DNA from: Marinobacter denitrificans
GTDB lineage: Bacteria; Pseudomonadota; Gammaproteobacteria; Pseudomonadales; Oleiphilaceae
Length of the DNA: 64,000 bases
Direction: 5' to 3'
Assembly (NCBI RefSeq): GCF_008795955.1
Contig: NZ_VMHN01000001.1
Span: forward strand, 744,001-808,000
Positions 18,504-27,464 of this stretch are shown here, piece by piece. Made by a program: the position numbers and the translations under genes. Below the pieces are notes generated by a model. That model was not told where the DNA came from. It saw only the letters and a list, made by a program, of their open reading frames with translations, and made no database searches. How positions within the stretch are numbered: position 1 is the stretch's first letter; the number at the start of each line of letters is the position of its first letter.

Positions 18504-19865
18504 ATGAGAGATTCGAGAGCCCTTGCAACACTCACACTCTGTGGATCGCTGGCACTGTATGCCGGCGCTGTATCTGCAGACACCATCCGCGTTGGCATTG
18601 GCCACCAAAGCATGGTGACCAACACTGTTTCCGGCGGCATTGTGCTGGAAAAACTCGACCTGCTTGAAAAGCATTTGCCCACCACCGGCAAATACGACGG
18701 TGTCGATTACGACATCGTTTACCGCGACTACGATTCCGGCCCGCCCATCACTAACCAGATGCTGGCTGGCAAACTGGAATTCGGTGTGATGGGCGACTAT
18801 CCGCTGATTGTTAACGGCGCCAAGTTCCAGGAAACCGGCAAGCAGGAAACCCGCTTCATTGCGGTTACCGGTTACAACCTTCGCGGCACCGGTAATGGCA
18901 TTGTCGTTCCCATCGGTTCCGATGCCCAGAGCCTGGCAGACCTCGAGGGCAAGACCCTGTCCGTTCCGGTAGGCAGCGCCGCCTGGGGCATGACCCTCAA
19001 GGCCCTGAGCGAAGCAGGCCTCAGCGACAAGGTCCAGATCGTCAACCAGAGCCCGTCAGTGGGCGCGGCCAATATCCAGGCCGGGCGCATTGATGCCCAT
19101 GCCGACTTCTGCCCCTGGTCAGAGATCATGGAATTCCGGGGCACGGCCCGTAAGATCTATGACGGCAGTGAAGCCGGTATTCCCACCTTCCATGGCATTG
19201 TTGTGCGGGAAAGCTACGCCGAGCAGTATCCGGAGATCGTGGAAGGCGTTCTGAAAGCCACCCTCGAAGCCCAGGAATGGATCCGGGAAAACCCCATGGA
19301 AGCCGCCATGAAGGTCTCCGAGTGGACCGGCGTGGAGAAGGAGGTGCTTTACCTCTACTTCAGTGAAGGCGGGATCACCACTGCCGAGGCCAGCATCAAG
19401 GACGAATGGGTCGAAGCCATGAAATACGACCTGGATCTGCTGAAGCGGGAAGTGGGCGTGCCGGACCTGGATTTCGACCGCTGGGTGGATGACACCTACC
19501 TGCGTGCCGCCTATGCAGCCATGGACCTGGATTATGACTCACTGGTCAATTCGGTCGTTGACACCCGGCCCAACAACCCCGCCCTGAAACCTGCCGAAAT
19601 CTGGTTTGAAGACAAAGGCATCGTTACCTACGACAGCGTTGCCGACATGCTCGCGGCCATGGAAGAACCGGGAAGCGCCATCAATGCAACCTATGTCTAC
19701 GACAACGTCACCGGCCTGAAACTGTTCGGCAAAGCCGCCTACCTGGTACGTGGTGACGATGGCGAAGTAGTTGCCTTCCTCAAGAAAGCCGACTCCGAAA
19801 AACACATAGCCGATCACGGTGGCACCCCGGTTACTCCGGACAGTGCTATAGCGATGGCCTACTGA
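18504..19865 (+). CDS. ABC transporter substrate-binding protein (SsuA/TauA-like) with NosL-like C-terminal domain
   Basis: 453 residues with a Sec signal peptide (GAVSA). Residues about 25-330 form a nitrate/sulfonate/taurine-type binding protein (MLAGKLEFGVMGDYPLIVNGAK, LEGKTLSVPVGSAAWGM). About 100 extra residues follow, including a TYVYDNVTGL segment and VVAFLKKADSEKHIADHGG, resembling a NosL-type domain; canonical SsuA/TauA proteins end before this. ATG 18504 is used because the upstream open frame lacks a signal peptide and a GAAGGAAAAG site precedes 18504. First gene of a long plus-strand cluster. Confidence 0.82.
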   Translation: MRDSRALATLTLCGSLALYAGAVSADTIRVGIGHQSMVTNTVSGGIVLEKLDLLEKHLPTTGKYDGVDYDIVYRDYDSGPPITNQMLAGKLEFGVMGDYPLIVNGAKFQETGKQETRFIAVTGYNLRGTGNGIVVPIGSDAQSLADLEGKTLSVPVGSAAWGMTLKALSEAGLSDKVQIVNQSPSVGAANIQAGRIDAHADFCPWSEIMEFRGTARKIYDGSEAGIPTFHGIVVRESYAEQYPEIVEGVLKATLEAQEWIRENPMEAAMKVSEWTGVEKEVLYLYFSEGGITTAEASIKDEWVEAMKYDLDLLKREVGVPDLDFDRWVDDTYLRAAYAAMDLDYDSLVNSVVDTRPNNPALKPAEIWFEDKGIVTYDSVADMLAAMEEPGSAINATYVYDNVTGLKLFGKAAYLVRGDDGEVVAFLKKADSEKHIADHGGTPVTPDSAIAMAY

Positions 19866-19925
19866 TCCCTTTGCTGTGCGGGTGCCACCGGTGCCCGTGC
19901 AGTAACGGTCCGAGGAGTGACTACG

Positions 19926-20867
19926 ATGGATAGCAAGAGCAACGTGGCGATGCAAACTGCCGAACCGCTGGAGGAAGCCGACAACGGCTCCACCAATGCC
20001 GCGACCGAGGAACAAGCATCAGCGCCGGCTGTGTCAGCGACAGACAACAGAGCAGACAACGACTCGCGTCCACCCGCCAGAGTGTGGCTTAAAACCACCG
20101 GGGTTCGCTACCTGGTGCGGATCATGGCACTGGTAGTGGCTGTCGTGCTCTGGGAACTGGCCTCCACCAACGGTTTCCATTTCTACATCAACTTCGACAA
20201 CATCCCGGCGCCGTCTGTGGTGGGGGTTGCCCTGGTTGCAGAGCTGACCGGGCAGGAGTTCTATCTGCACATTCTGCATAGCCTGGAGCGCGTAGCCATT
20301 GCCTACGTGATGGCCGTGGTTATCGGTGTAATCCTGGGTGTGGCCATGGGGCGCTCCCGGTGGGCAGAGGACATTATCCTGCCCTATATCGAACTGCTGC
20401 GGCCCATTCCGGCAGTAGCCTGGATTCCGCTGGCCATCCTGATGCTGCCCACTGAACAGTCCAGCATTATTTTCATTACCTTTCTGGGCGCGCTGTTTCC
20501 GGTCATTCTCAACACCGTTCACGGGGTTGAACAGACCAACAGCGTGCTGGTTCGCGCCGCCCGAAGTCTCGGAGCAAGCCGCACCGCCATTCTATGGCAC
20601 GTGGTGTTGCCGGGAGCCATGCCGTCCATCGTGGCAGGACTGGCCATCGGTATGGGTGTGGCCTGGTTCTCTCTCCTGGCCGGAGAAATCATAAGTGGCC
20701 AATACGGTATTGGCTACTACACCTGGAACTCCTACACCCTCATTCAGTATCCGCAAATCATTATCGGCATGCTCACCATCGGCGGGCTCGGAACCCTGTG
20801 CACCCTGCTGGTCCGCAAGGGTTGTAACCCGTTGCTGAAGTGGCAAGCCAAAGGAGGCCGCTCATGA
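19926..20867 (+). CDS. ABC transporter permease (SsuC/TauC-like)
   Basis: 313 residues. The first 55 are hydrophilic, acidic and low complexity, an unusual extension for the family. The rest has about six membrane helices and the EAA-type loop (VLVRAARSLGASRTAILWHVVLPGAMPSIVAGL) of BPD inner-membrane permeases. ATG 19926 is preferred over the in-frame GTG at 19917 because GAGGAG is spaced 8 bases from it. The stop overlaps the next start (ATGA). Confidence 0.9.
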   Translation: MDSKSNVAMQTAEPLEEADNGSTNAATEEQASAPAVSATDNRADNDSRPPARVWLKTTGVRYLVRIMALVVAVVLWELASTNGFHFYINFDNIPAPSVVGVALVAELTGQEFYLHILHSLERVAIAYVMAVVIGVILGVAMGRSRWAEDIILPYIELLRPIPAVAWIPLAILMLPTEQSSIIFITFLGALFPVILNTVHGVEQTNSVLVRAARSLGASRTAILWHVVLPGAMPSIVAGLAIGMGVAWFSLLAGEIISGQYGIGYYTWNSYTLIQYPQIIIGMLTIGGLGTLCTLLVRKGCNPLLKWQAKGGRS

Positions 20868-21742
20868 CTGACGCCCCTGTAAACGACAACCGACTTGCCG
20901 TGCTGGATCACAGCCGATCAAGAGCAAAGTCCGGGAAGCCCGGCGCCGAACGTGGCCGGATCTCGGTCAGGGATGTGGATATCGTTTTCGATACGGTCTC
21001 CGGTCCCCACGTGGCCGTCCAGAGCGCCAATCTGACAGTCCGCCCCGGGGAGTTTGTCTGCCTGCTGGGTCCCTCCGGATGCGGCAAGTCCACGCTGATG
21101 AACAGCATCGCCGGCTTTGTGCCCCCTACTCGCGGTGACGTCACAATAGACGGCGAGGCAGTAACGGAACCCGGCCCTGATCGCGGCATGGTGTTCCAGC
21201 AGCATTCACTGTTTCCGTGGAAGACGGTCAAGGAAAACGTCGCTTTCGGCCCACTCATGGCCGGTGCAGGCCAGAATGAGGCTAACGGCGTTGCCCGCAC
21301 ATTTCTCTCGCTGGTCGGCCTTGCCGCATTCGAGAACGCCTACCCGAACACGCTGTCCGGTGGCATGCAGCAGCGAGTAGGCATCGCCCGGGCATTAGCC
21401 AACTATCCCAGCGTGTTGCTCATGGATGAGCCATTCGGCGCCCTGGATGCCCAGACCCGCATCATGATGCAGGAGAACCTGCTGGATATCTGGCGCGAAT
21501 TCCGCAACACCGTGGTGTTTGTTACCCACGACATCGACGAGGCCGTGTTCCTGTCCGACCGGATCGTGGTGATGAGTGCCAGCCCGGGTCGGATCATTGC
21601 TGACATCGACGTGAAACTGCCCCGCCCGCGGGAACAGGCCCTGCTGACCAGCCCGGATTTCATGACGCTGAAGCGTCAGTGCCTGGATCTGATCCGCAAG
21701 GAAACTCTCAATGCATTCCAGCAGCAGAACAAGGCGGGGTAA
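20864..21742 (+). CDS. ABC transporter ATP-binding protein (SsuB/TauB-like)
   Basis: 292 residues: Walker A GPSGCGKST, Q-loop VFQQHSLFPWKTV, signature LSGGMQQR, Walker B VLLMDEPFGALD, H-loop THD. It has an N-terminal extension of about 35 residues. The ATG overlaps the permease stop (ATGA) and follows AAGGAGG, so it is translationally coupled. It completes a sulfonate/nitrate/taurine-class importer with the two genes upstream. Confidence 0.92.
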   Translation: MTDAPVNDNRLAVLDHSRSRAKSGKPGAERGRISVRDVDIVFDTVSGPHVAVQSANLTVRPGEFVCLLGPSGCGKSTLMNSIAGFVPPTRGDVTIDGEAVTEPGPDRGMVFQQHSLFPWKTVKENVAFGPLMAGAGQNEANGVARTFLSLVGLAAFENAYPNTLSGGMQQRVGIARALANYPSVLLMDEPFGALDAQTRIMMQENLLDIWREFRNTVVFVTHDIDEAVFLSDRIVVMSASPGRIIADIDVKLPRPREQALLTSPDFMTLKRQCLDLIRKETLNAFQQQNKAG

Positions 21743-21744
21743 CT

Positions 21745-21816
21745 ATGAACGCTCTACTCCCTGCCCTGCCCGAACTCGCCATGACCTGTCATAACAAGCA
21801 GGAGGACGAGCGATGA
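21745..21816 (+). CDS. Possible 23-residue micro-ORF coupled to gntR
   Basis: ATG 21745 follows the ATPase stop by two bases and GGCGGGG by a few, and encodes 23 residues (starting MNALLPALPEL). Its stop overlaps the next gene's start (ATGA at 21813-21816). It may serve translational coupling rather than make a functional peptide. Support is only positional. Confidence 0.3.
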   Translation: MNALLPALPELAMTCHNKQEDER

Positions 21817-22556
21817 CCAATGCGACTCAAATAATGGCCGGCCAGTCGCCCCTGCCGCTGTATGTCCAGATCCGCGACAGCCTGCGACGCCAGATTCTGG
21901 ATGGCACCTACCAGGTCCATGAGCGCCTGCCGTCAGAAAACGAAATGATGGGTGTGTTCGGAGTCAGCCGGATCACCATCCGCCAGGCACTGCGTGATCT
22001 CCATAACGAGGGCCTGGTGTTCAGTGCCCAGGGTAAAGGCACCTTCGTGAGCAAACCCAAAGCGGTGCAGAACGTCCAGCGCCTGGAAGGGTTCGGTGAA
22101 GCGATGGCAGCCCAGGGCTATGAAGCCTCGGCGCGAGTCCTCAGCATCCAGCAATTGAAAGCCCCAAAGGCCGTTGCGGCCTCACTGGATCTGCAACCGG
22201 GCGATGAGGTTATCGAGGTCAAACGGGTGAGATACCTCAACCGCTCGCCGGTGTGCATTGAAAACAGCTATTTCCCGATGGACATAGGGCGACGGATGTT
22301 CAGCCTGGACCTGTCCGGCGACATTTTCCCCATGCTGGAGAACCTGTTCGGCATCCCCCTCGGCGGTGCCGACATCAGCCTCGACTCCATCCTCGCGGAC
22401 GACGAAGCCCAGCAATACCTCAGCATCAAAACCGGCGAAGCCATCCTCCGGGTTGAACGCCTGACCCATAACCGGGACGGGCGTCCCATCGATTTCGAGT
22501 ATCTCTGCTACCGCGGTGATTCATTCAAATACCAGTTCCGGATTGACCGGAAATAG
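21813..22556 (+). CDS. GntR-family (HutC/UTRA) transcriptional regulator
   Basis: 247 residues: N-terminal winged helix with LPSENEMMGVFGVSRITIRQALRDL at about 40-65 and the wing GLVFSAQGKGTFV, then a UTRA ligand-binding domain (EVIEVKRVRYLNRSPVCIEN, RVERLTHNRDGRPIDFE). HutC-type regulators usually repress adjacent uptake and catabolic genes until a small ligand binds. It is embedded between the importer and the oxidoreductase genes, so it likely controls this cluster. AGGAGGA precedes the start. Confidence 0.92.
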   Translation: MTNATQIMAGQSPLPLYVQIRDSLRRQILDGTYQVHERLPSENEMMGVFGVSRITIRQALRDLHNEGLVFSAQGKGTFVSKPKAVQNVQRLEGFGEAMAAQGYEASARVLSIQQLKAPKAVAASLDLQPGDEVIEVKRVRYLNRSPVCIENSYFPMDIGRRMFSLDLSGDIFPMLENLFGIPLGGADISLDSILADDEAQQYLSIKTGEAILRVERLTHNRDGRPIDFEYLCYRGDSFKYQFRIDRK

Positions 22557-22565
22557 GAGCGCACC

Positions 22566-24299
22566 ATGAAAATCAATGACATCCCTGTGATCGATACCGA
22601 CGTTCTGGTCATTGGCGGAGGTACTGCCGGCCCCATGGCCGCGGTAACGGCCAAGGAGCAGGACCCAAGTCTCAACGTCATGCTGCTGGAGAAGGCAAAC
22701 GTAAAACGTTCCGGCGCCATTTCCATGGGCATGGACGGCCTGAATAATGCCGTGGTGCCCGGCCACGCCACGCCGGAACAGTACGTGAAGGAAATCACCA
22801 TTGCCAACGACGGCATCGTACACCAGCCCGCATTGATGGCCTACGCCACCCGCTCATTCCCGATGATCGAGAAGCTGGACTCCTGGGGCGTTCACTTCCA
22901 GAAAGACGAAACCGGCGACTACGACATGAAGAAGGTCCACCACCTGGGCACTTACGTGTTGCCCATGCCGGAGGGCCATAACGTCAAAAAGATCCTGTAC
23001 CGCCGCCTGCGCCGTAACCGGGTGCAGATTGAAAACCGCTACACCGCCACGCGGTTGCTGAAAGACCCGGACGGCAAGATTGCCGGGATGATCGGCGTCA
23101 ACACCCGCACGGCGGAACCCATCATCATTCGCGCCAAGGCCGTAATCATGGCCACCGGCGCCGCCGGCCGCCTGGGCCTGCCGACATCGGGCTACCTGTT
23201 CGGCACCTACGAAAACCCGGCCAACAACGGCGACGGCCATGCCATGGCCTACCACGCCGGTGCCGACCTGGCGAACCTGGAATGCTTCCAGGTGAACCCA
23301 CTCCTGAAGGACTACAACGGCCCGGCCTGCGCCTACGTAACCGGCCCGCTGGGTGGCTTTACCTCTAATGCCTTTGGGGAGCGCTTCATCGAGTGTGACT
23401 ACTGGTCCGGCCAGATGATGCTGGAGTTCTTCAAAGAGCTGGAATCCGGCACCGGCCCGGTGTTTCTCAAACTGGACCACCTGGCAGAAGAAACCATCGA
23501 GGAGATCGAGACAGTACTGCACACCAATGAGCGCCCCTCCCGCGGCCGTTTCCACGAAGGCCGACACGTGAATTACCGCGAGCGCATGGTGGAAATGCAT
23601 ATCTCCGAAGTGGGCTTCTGTTCCGGTCATTCTGCCTCCGGCGTGTGGACCGACGAAACCGGGGCCACCACCGTGCCCGGGCTCTACTGCGCCGGCGACA
23701 TGGCCAGCGTGGCCCACAACTACATGCTCGGCGCATTTGTGTACGGCCAGATCTGCGGGGAAAGCGCGGTCGAATTCGTGAAATCACGCAGTGAGCCCAA
23801 GCTGGACGAGGACTTCATCAAGGCCGAACTGGAGCGTATCCAGGCGCCCATGAAGCTGACCGATGGTATCCCGCCGGAGCAGATGGAATACAAGGTGCGC
23901 CGCCTGGTGAACGACTACCTGCAGCCTCCCAAAGTCACCAAGAAAATGGAGATCGGGCTCGAGCGGATTCTCGCAGTACGTGAGGATCTCCCCCAGCTCT
24001 GCGCCCGCGACCCACACGAGCTGCTCAGGGCCATGGAAGTCCAGTCCATTATCGACTGCGCCGAAATGGCAGCCCGTGCCTCCCTTTACCGCACCGAATC
24101 CCGCTGGGGCCTTTACCACTACCGCGTGGACTTCCCGGAACAGGACGACAGCGAGTGGTTTTACCACAGCCGACTGTTCAAGGACGAAAACGGCCAGATG
24201 GCCAGCGGCAAGCGACCGATTGCGGATTACCTGGTTTCCCTCGGTGAGGAAAAAGACGCCTACCGCAAGATGCGAGTGCAGAAAGCGGCCAACGGCTGA
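22566..24299 (+). CDS. AprA/SdhA-like FAD-dependent oxidoreductase subunit
   Basis: 577 residues. The FAD Rossmann motif VIGGGTAGPMAAV (about 16-28) and the flavin motifs ATGAAGRLGLPT and GLYCAGDMASVAHNYMLGAF place it in the fumarate reductase/succinate dehydrogenase/adenylylsulfate reductase alpha family, with the family C-terminal domain EMAARASLYRTESRWGLYHYR. Directly downstream is a small 2x[4Fe-4S] ferredoxin, the AprAB arrangement, rather than SdhB or a cytochrome. The substrate cannot be read from the sequence: it could be an APS reductase-like, fumarate-reductase-like or novel organosulfur enzyme. It is probably cytoplasmic, as no signal peptide is seen. Confidence 0.85.
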   Translation: MKINDIPVIDTDVLVIGGGTAGPMAAVTAKEQDPSLNVMLLEKANVKRSGAISMGMDGLNNAVVPGHATPEQYVKEITIANDGIVHQPALMAYATRSFPMIEKLDSWGVHFQKDETGDYDMKKVHHLGTYVLPMPEGHNVKKILYRRLRRNRVQIENRYTATRLLKDPDGKIAGMIGVNTRTAEPIIIRAKAVIMATGAAGRLGLPTSGYLFGTYENPANNGDGHAMAYHAGADLANLECFQVNPLLKDYNGPACAYVTGPLGGFTSNAFGERFIECDYWSGQMMLEFFKELESGTGPVFLKLDHLAEETIEEIETVLHTNERPSRGRFHEGRHVNYRERMVEMHISEVGFCSGHSASGVWTDETGATTVPGLYCAGDMASVAHNYMLGAFVYGQICGESAVEFVKSRSEPKLDEDFIKAELERIQAPMKLTDGIPPEQMEYKVRRLVNDYLQPPKVTKKMEIGLERILAVREDLPQLCARDPHELLRAMEVQSIIDCAEMAARASLYRTESRWGLYHYRVDFPEQDDSEWFYHSRLFKDENGQMASGKRPIADYLVSLGEEKDAYRKMRVQKAANG

Positions 24300-24341
24300 C
24301 AGAACTGAAAACACATTTTGCGACGAGAGAGGAACACCAAT

Positions 24342-24575
24342 ATGCCTATCGCCAATCACCATTCAAGCGTTCCCGTCATTGTGGACGAGGACAAATGCAT
24401 CGCTGACAAGGGCTGCACCGTGTGCATCGACGTGTGCCCGCTGGACGTGCTGTGGATCAACGAAGAAACCGGCAAGGCCCACATGAAGTATGACGAGTGC
24501 TGGTACTGCATGCCCTGTGAGGCTGACTGCCCCACCGACGCCGTTACCGTCAACATTCCCTACCTGCTGCGCTGA
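24342..24575 (+). CDS. Small 2x[4Fe-4S] ferredoxin, AprB-like partner
   Basis: 77 residues. Two cysteine clusters (CIADKGCTVCIDVCP and CWYCMPCEADCP) each fit a [4Fe-4S] site; the first has an inserted residue pair typical of AprB-type and related oxidoreductase ferredoxins. ATG 24342 follows a GAGAGGAA site. It lies 42 bases after the flavoprotein and 8 before the HEAT protein, so it is the likely electron partner of the flavoprotein. Confidence 0.9.
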   Translation: MPIANHHSSVPVIVDEDKCIADKGCTVCIDVCPLDVLWINEETGKAHMKYDECWYCMPCEADCPTDAVTVNIPYLLR

Positions 24576-24583
24576 GGAAAGCC

Positions 24584-25543
24584 ATGAAAACCTACGACGA
24601 TCCCGAACTGCAGGCCATTGCCGTAAAACTCACCTCCGACGATCCCGGCATCCGCAGGGTGGCGGTTATGGACCTGGTGGATTCCGGCGAGCCGGAAGCG
24701 GTGGAACTGGTCATCCATGCCCTGAACGACCCGGACACCAACGTACGCCAGGAAGCCGCCAAGGTCGTGGATGAGTTTGAAGCGGCTGACATGGCAGACG
24801 CGCTGATAGCCGCGCTCAGCGACGGCGATGAGGTGGTACGCAACAGCGCCGCCCACGCCCTGGCAGACCTGAAAGACCCGGCCGCTGGCGAGCCACTGCT
24901 GGAAGCCCTGGAACACAGCACCGACGGTTTTGTGGTGTCCGGCATCCTGCGGGCCCTGAAGCCACTGCGACTTGCCGGTGCACAGCGCCCGGCCCTCAAG
25001 CGCCTGGGGGACAGCGACCCCCGTGTTCGCCGCGAGGCAGTGGCGGTGATTGGCTGGCTGAAACAGCCTGAAAACCTGCCTGCACTGGTGGAAACCGCAC
25101 AGCACGACGCCGACCCCGAAGTACGCCGGGCCGCCACCGGAGCGCTTGTCTATGCCACCCCGCAACAGGTGGGGCAGGCACTGATCAGCCTGTTGCAAGA
25201 CCCCCACTGGCAGGTGCGCTGCGAAGCCGCCAACAGTATCGGCAAACTGGATCACAAGGCGGCCGCACCCGCCTTGATGGAATCCACCACCGACGAGCTT
25301 TGGCAGGTGCGTGAAAAAGCGGTGGATGCCCTGGGCAAGCTGGGGGTTATCGAAGCCATACCGGTACTGGGCACGTGCTCGAAGGATGCCATGAGCAACC
25401 TGCGCAAGGCCGCCATCGGCGCACTGGGCGCCATTGCCCACAACGATGGCAGGCCCTATGTGGTAACCGCCCTGGACGATCCGGATCCAGACGTCCGCAA
25501 GCTGGCCCGCTGGGCCATCTCGAAACTGGACGCTGCGGCCTGA
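24584..25543 (+). CDS. HEAT-repeat (PBS-lyase type) protein
   Basis: 319 residues built almost wholly of about ten HEAT-like repeats of roughly 31 residues, with recurring patterns such as [34 protein letters not shown] and [17 protein letters not shown]. No signal peptide or catalytic motif is seen. Such proteins act as scaffolds or as chaperones for cofactor attachment. Position between two ferredoxin genes suggests assembly or docking of the redox complex; this is inference. Confidence 0.88.
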   Translation: MKTYDDPELQAIAVKLTSDDPGIRRVAVMDLVDSGEPEAVELVIHALNDPDTNVRQEAAKVVDEFEAADMADALIAALSDGDEVVRNSAAHALADLKDPAAGEPLLEALEHSTDGFVVSGILRALKPLRLAGAQRPALKRLGDSDPRVRREAVAVIGWLKQPENLPALVETAQHDADPEVRRAATGALVYATPQQVGQALISLLQDPHWQVRCEAANSIGKLDHKAAAPALMESTTDELWQVREKAVDALGKLGVIEAIPVLGTCSKDAMSNLRKAAIGALGAIAHNDGRPYVVTALDDPDPDVRKLARWAISKLDAAA

Positions 25544-25545
25544 CC

Positions 25546-25580
25546 AATGGGCCGGCCCGTCGCACAACGGGCTGGCCATT
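25546..25580 (+). other. Hairpin between the HEAT gene and the ferredoxin gene
   Basis: Inverted repeat of about 14 bp with one bulge and one G-U pair (AATGGGCCGGCCCGT / AACGGGCTGGCCATT). No T run follows, so it is more likely an mRNA processing or stability element inside the operon than a terminator. Confidence 0.4.
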
Positions 25581-25616
25581 ACCCGCCGCACCACTGCAAG
25601 TTGCAAGGAGACTGCC

Positions 25617-25940
25617 ATGACCTTTGTTGTCACCGAAAACTGCATCCGCTGCAAGTACACCGACTGTGTTGATGTCTGCCCCACGGACTGCTTCCACGAA
25701 GGCCCCAACTTTCTGGTGATCAATCCGGAGACCTGCATCGACTGCAGCCTATGCGTTGCCGAATGCCCCGCCGATGCCATTTTCGACGAAAAGGATCTGC
25801 CGGAGGATCAGCACCACTTCATTCAACTGAATGCCGAGCTGTCCCAGGTCTGGCCGGTGATCGACTCGACCTCCACGCCCATGCCAGAGGCGGAAGACTG
25901 GGTCGATCGTCCCGGCAAAATGCAGTATCTGGAGCGCTGA
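25617..25940 (+). CDS. fdxA: Seven-iron ferredoxin (FdxA type)
   Basis: 107 residues. The N-terminal pattern [24 protein letters not shown] provides a [3Fe-4S]-type site and [12 protein letters not shown] a [4Fe-4S] site, followed by the usual C-terminal extension ending [11 protein letters not shown], all as in FdxA. It is a low-potential electron carrier, probably linking the Fpr-like reductase encoded downstream to the flavoprotein unit. A GCAAGGAGA site precedes the ATG. Confidence 0.93.
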   Translation: MTFVVTENCIRCKYTDCVDVCPTDCFHEGPNFLVINPETCIDCSLCVAECPADAIFDEKDLPEDQHHFIQLNAELSQVWPVIDSTSTPMPEAEDWVDRPGKMQYLER

Positions 25941-25943
25941 TTC

Positions 25944-26120
25944 ATGCCCCGACTTGTCATAACGAGTTGCTTGCGGATGCTGTCGCTGGCTTTGGTGGTG
26001 GTTTCGGCTGCCGCCCTGGGCAGCACCCGCCCGATGGAATTACCTGATCGCCACATTCCGCTACCCGAAACACCGGAACTGGTGCTCCCGTCCCTGATGC
26101 AAGGAGGCCGTTGTGTCTAG
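25944..26120 (+). CDS. Small hypothetical secreted or membrane peptide (58 aa)
   Basis: ATG 25944 lies 3 bases after the ferredoxin stop. The product starts MPRLVITSCLRMLSLALVVV, a hydrophobic signal-like segment, followed by a short proline-rich tail. Its stop overlaps the GTG start of the next gene by 8 bases, the pattern of a translated, coupled ORF. No homologue is recognised. Confidence 0.45.
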   Translation: MPRLVITSCLRMLSLALVVVSAAALGSTRPMELPDRHIPLPETPELVLPSLMQGGRCV

Positions 26121-26424
26121 ACAAGCCCTGGTAGAACCGCCAAAGGAAGTTCGCCTGAAACGCAAACTCAACGAACTGGAACTGAGCTGGCCCGATGGCC
26201 TGACCACCAGGCTGAGCTGCCTGATGCTGCGCAAATCCTGCGCCTGCTCCCATTGCACCCAGGCCAAACGCACCGGCCGGCTCAGCCTGATTGACGCCGA
26301 CATCCGCGTAGACCGGGTGGAGCTGTCCGGTGTCAGCGGGCTGCAGTTTTTCTTCAGCGACGGCCATTACCGGGGCCTCTACCCCTGGGCCTTCCTGCGG
26401 GAACTGAGCGAGCAGGTGTCATGA
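26113..26424 (+). CDS. DUF971 protein (GBBH-like N-terminal domain)
   Basis: 103 residues starting at GTG 26113, chosen because AAGGAGG lies at the right distance and no ATG fits. It carries the DUF971 core (LELSWPDG, LRKSCACSHC, DGHYRGLYPWAFLREL). The CxCxxC cluster probably binds metal. In plant HCF101 a DUF971 domain is fused to an Mrp-type Fe-S carrier; here an mrp gene lies three genes downstream. The stop overlaps the next start (ATGA). Confidence 0.88.
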   Translation: MSRQALVEPPKEVRLKRKLNELELSWPDGLTTRLSCLMLRKSCACSHCTQAKRTGRLSLIDADIRVDRVELSGVSGLQFFFSDGHYRGLYPWAFLRELSEQVS

Positions 26425-27428
26425 ACCAGACTCTCCGCGCTCTGGACACCCGCTGGTGGGCAGCTGCACGGCTGCGCTATCCCGGCGCTGCCTTGTGCGG
26501 GGTGCTGGCCCTGGCCGGCAGCTTCCTGGCAAACCATTACGGTGCCCCGGCCTTGATACTGGTACTGCTGCTGGGGTTCGGCTTTGCCAGCCAGGCGGCA
26601 GACTCCCGGCTACAGCCCGGCGTGGAATTCTGCAGCCGTCAGGTATTGCGTATCGGCATCGCCCTGCTTGGCGCCCGAATCGGTGTGGAACAGCTGATGA
26701 CCGTCGGCAGCCTGCCGTTGCTGGTGGTCCTGACCTGCACGCCCATCATCATCGGCTCCGCGCTTTTGCTTGGGCAATGGTTTGGTCTGCCCCGTATGCA
26801 GAGCCTGGTAGCCGGCGTGGCCGTGGCGATTTGCGGTGTGTCTGCCGCGGTGGCGGTGGCTGCGGTTATCCCCCAGGGCAAACTGGAAGACCGGCGGCTT
26901 TTGGGCGTCGTAGTAGGCGTTACGGCACTCGGTACCCTGAGCATGCTGGTGCTACCTCCCCTGTTCGCCATGCTGGGCTACAGCGAGCCACAAGCCGGAC
27001 TGTTACTGGGAGCCAGCATCCACGATGTCGCCCAGGCGGCCGGGGCCGGTTATCTGGTCTCCGATACCGCCGGCGACATTGCAACGCTCACCAAACTTTT
27101 GAGGGTAGCCCTGCTGGCACCACTGGTGCTGTTGCTGGGCGCGCTGCTCAACCGCAACAGCACCGGTAAGGCGGAACACCCCTGGTTCCTCTTGGGCTTC
27201 GTCATTCTGTTCGGCATGAACAGCCTCAGCTGGCTACCAGAAGACCTTCGCCAGGCCCTGGCCACCACCTCTCAGGCGTGCCTACTGGTGGTCATGGCCG
27301 CCCTGGGCATGCGCACCAGCCTGTCGTCCCTGATCGCCCAGGGTTGGCGCCCTTTTGCCTTGCTGGCCTTGCTCAGCGCTCTGCTTGTTATCACGGCCAT
27401 GGGGTCCATGGCCACTTACTCACTCTGA
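26421..27428 (+). CDS. YeiH/PSE-family putative sulfate exporter
   Basis: 335 residues with about ten membrane helices. The conserved segment FCSRQVLRIGIALLGARI and the GASIHDVAQAAGAGYLVS motif place it in the UPF0324/YeiH family (PSE, putative sulfate exporter). Members accompany sulfonate catabolism, where they are thought to remove sulfate or sulfite. This fits a cluster that imports a sulfonate-like compound. Translationally coupled to DUF971 by ATGA. Confidence 0.9.
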   Translation: MNQTLRALDTRWWAAARLRYPGAALCGVLALAGSFLANHYGAPALILVLLLGFGFASQAADSRLQPGVEFCSRQVLRIGIALLGARIGVEQLMTVGSLPLLVVLTCTPIIIGSALLLGQWFGLPRMQSLVAGVAVAICGVSAAVAVAAVIPQGKLEDRRLLGVVVGVTALGTLSMLVLPPLFAMLGYSEPQAGLLLGASIHDVAQAAGAGYLVSDTAGDIATLTKLLRVALLAPLVLLLGALLNRNSTGKAEHPWFLLGFVILFGMNSLSWLPEDLRQALATTSQACLLVVMAALGMRTSLSSLIAQGWRPFALLALLSALLVITAMGSMATYSL

Positions 27429-27464
27429 ACCGATATACAACTGGCCAACACGGAGGACTACCCC

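Noticed and set aside
24560..25780. Minus-strand open frame of 406 codons opposite the HEAT and ferredoxin genes
   Set aside because: The plus-strand genes have clear repeats and cysteine motifs, while this frame runs across two of them with no start signal.
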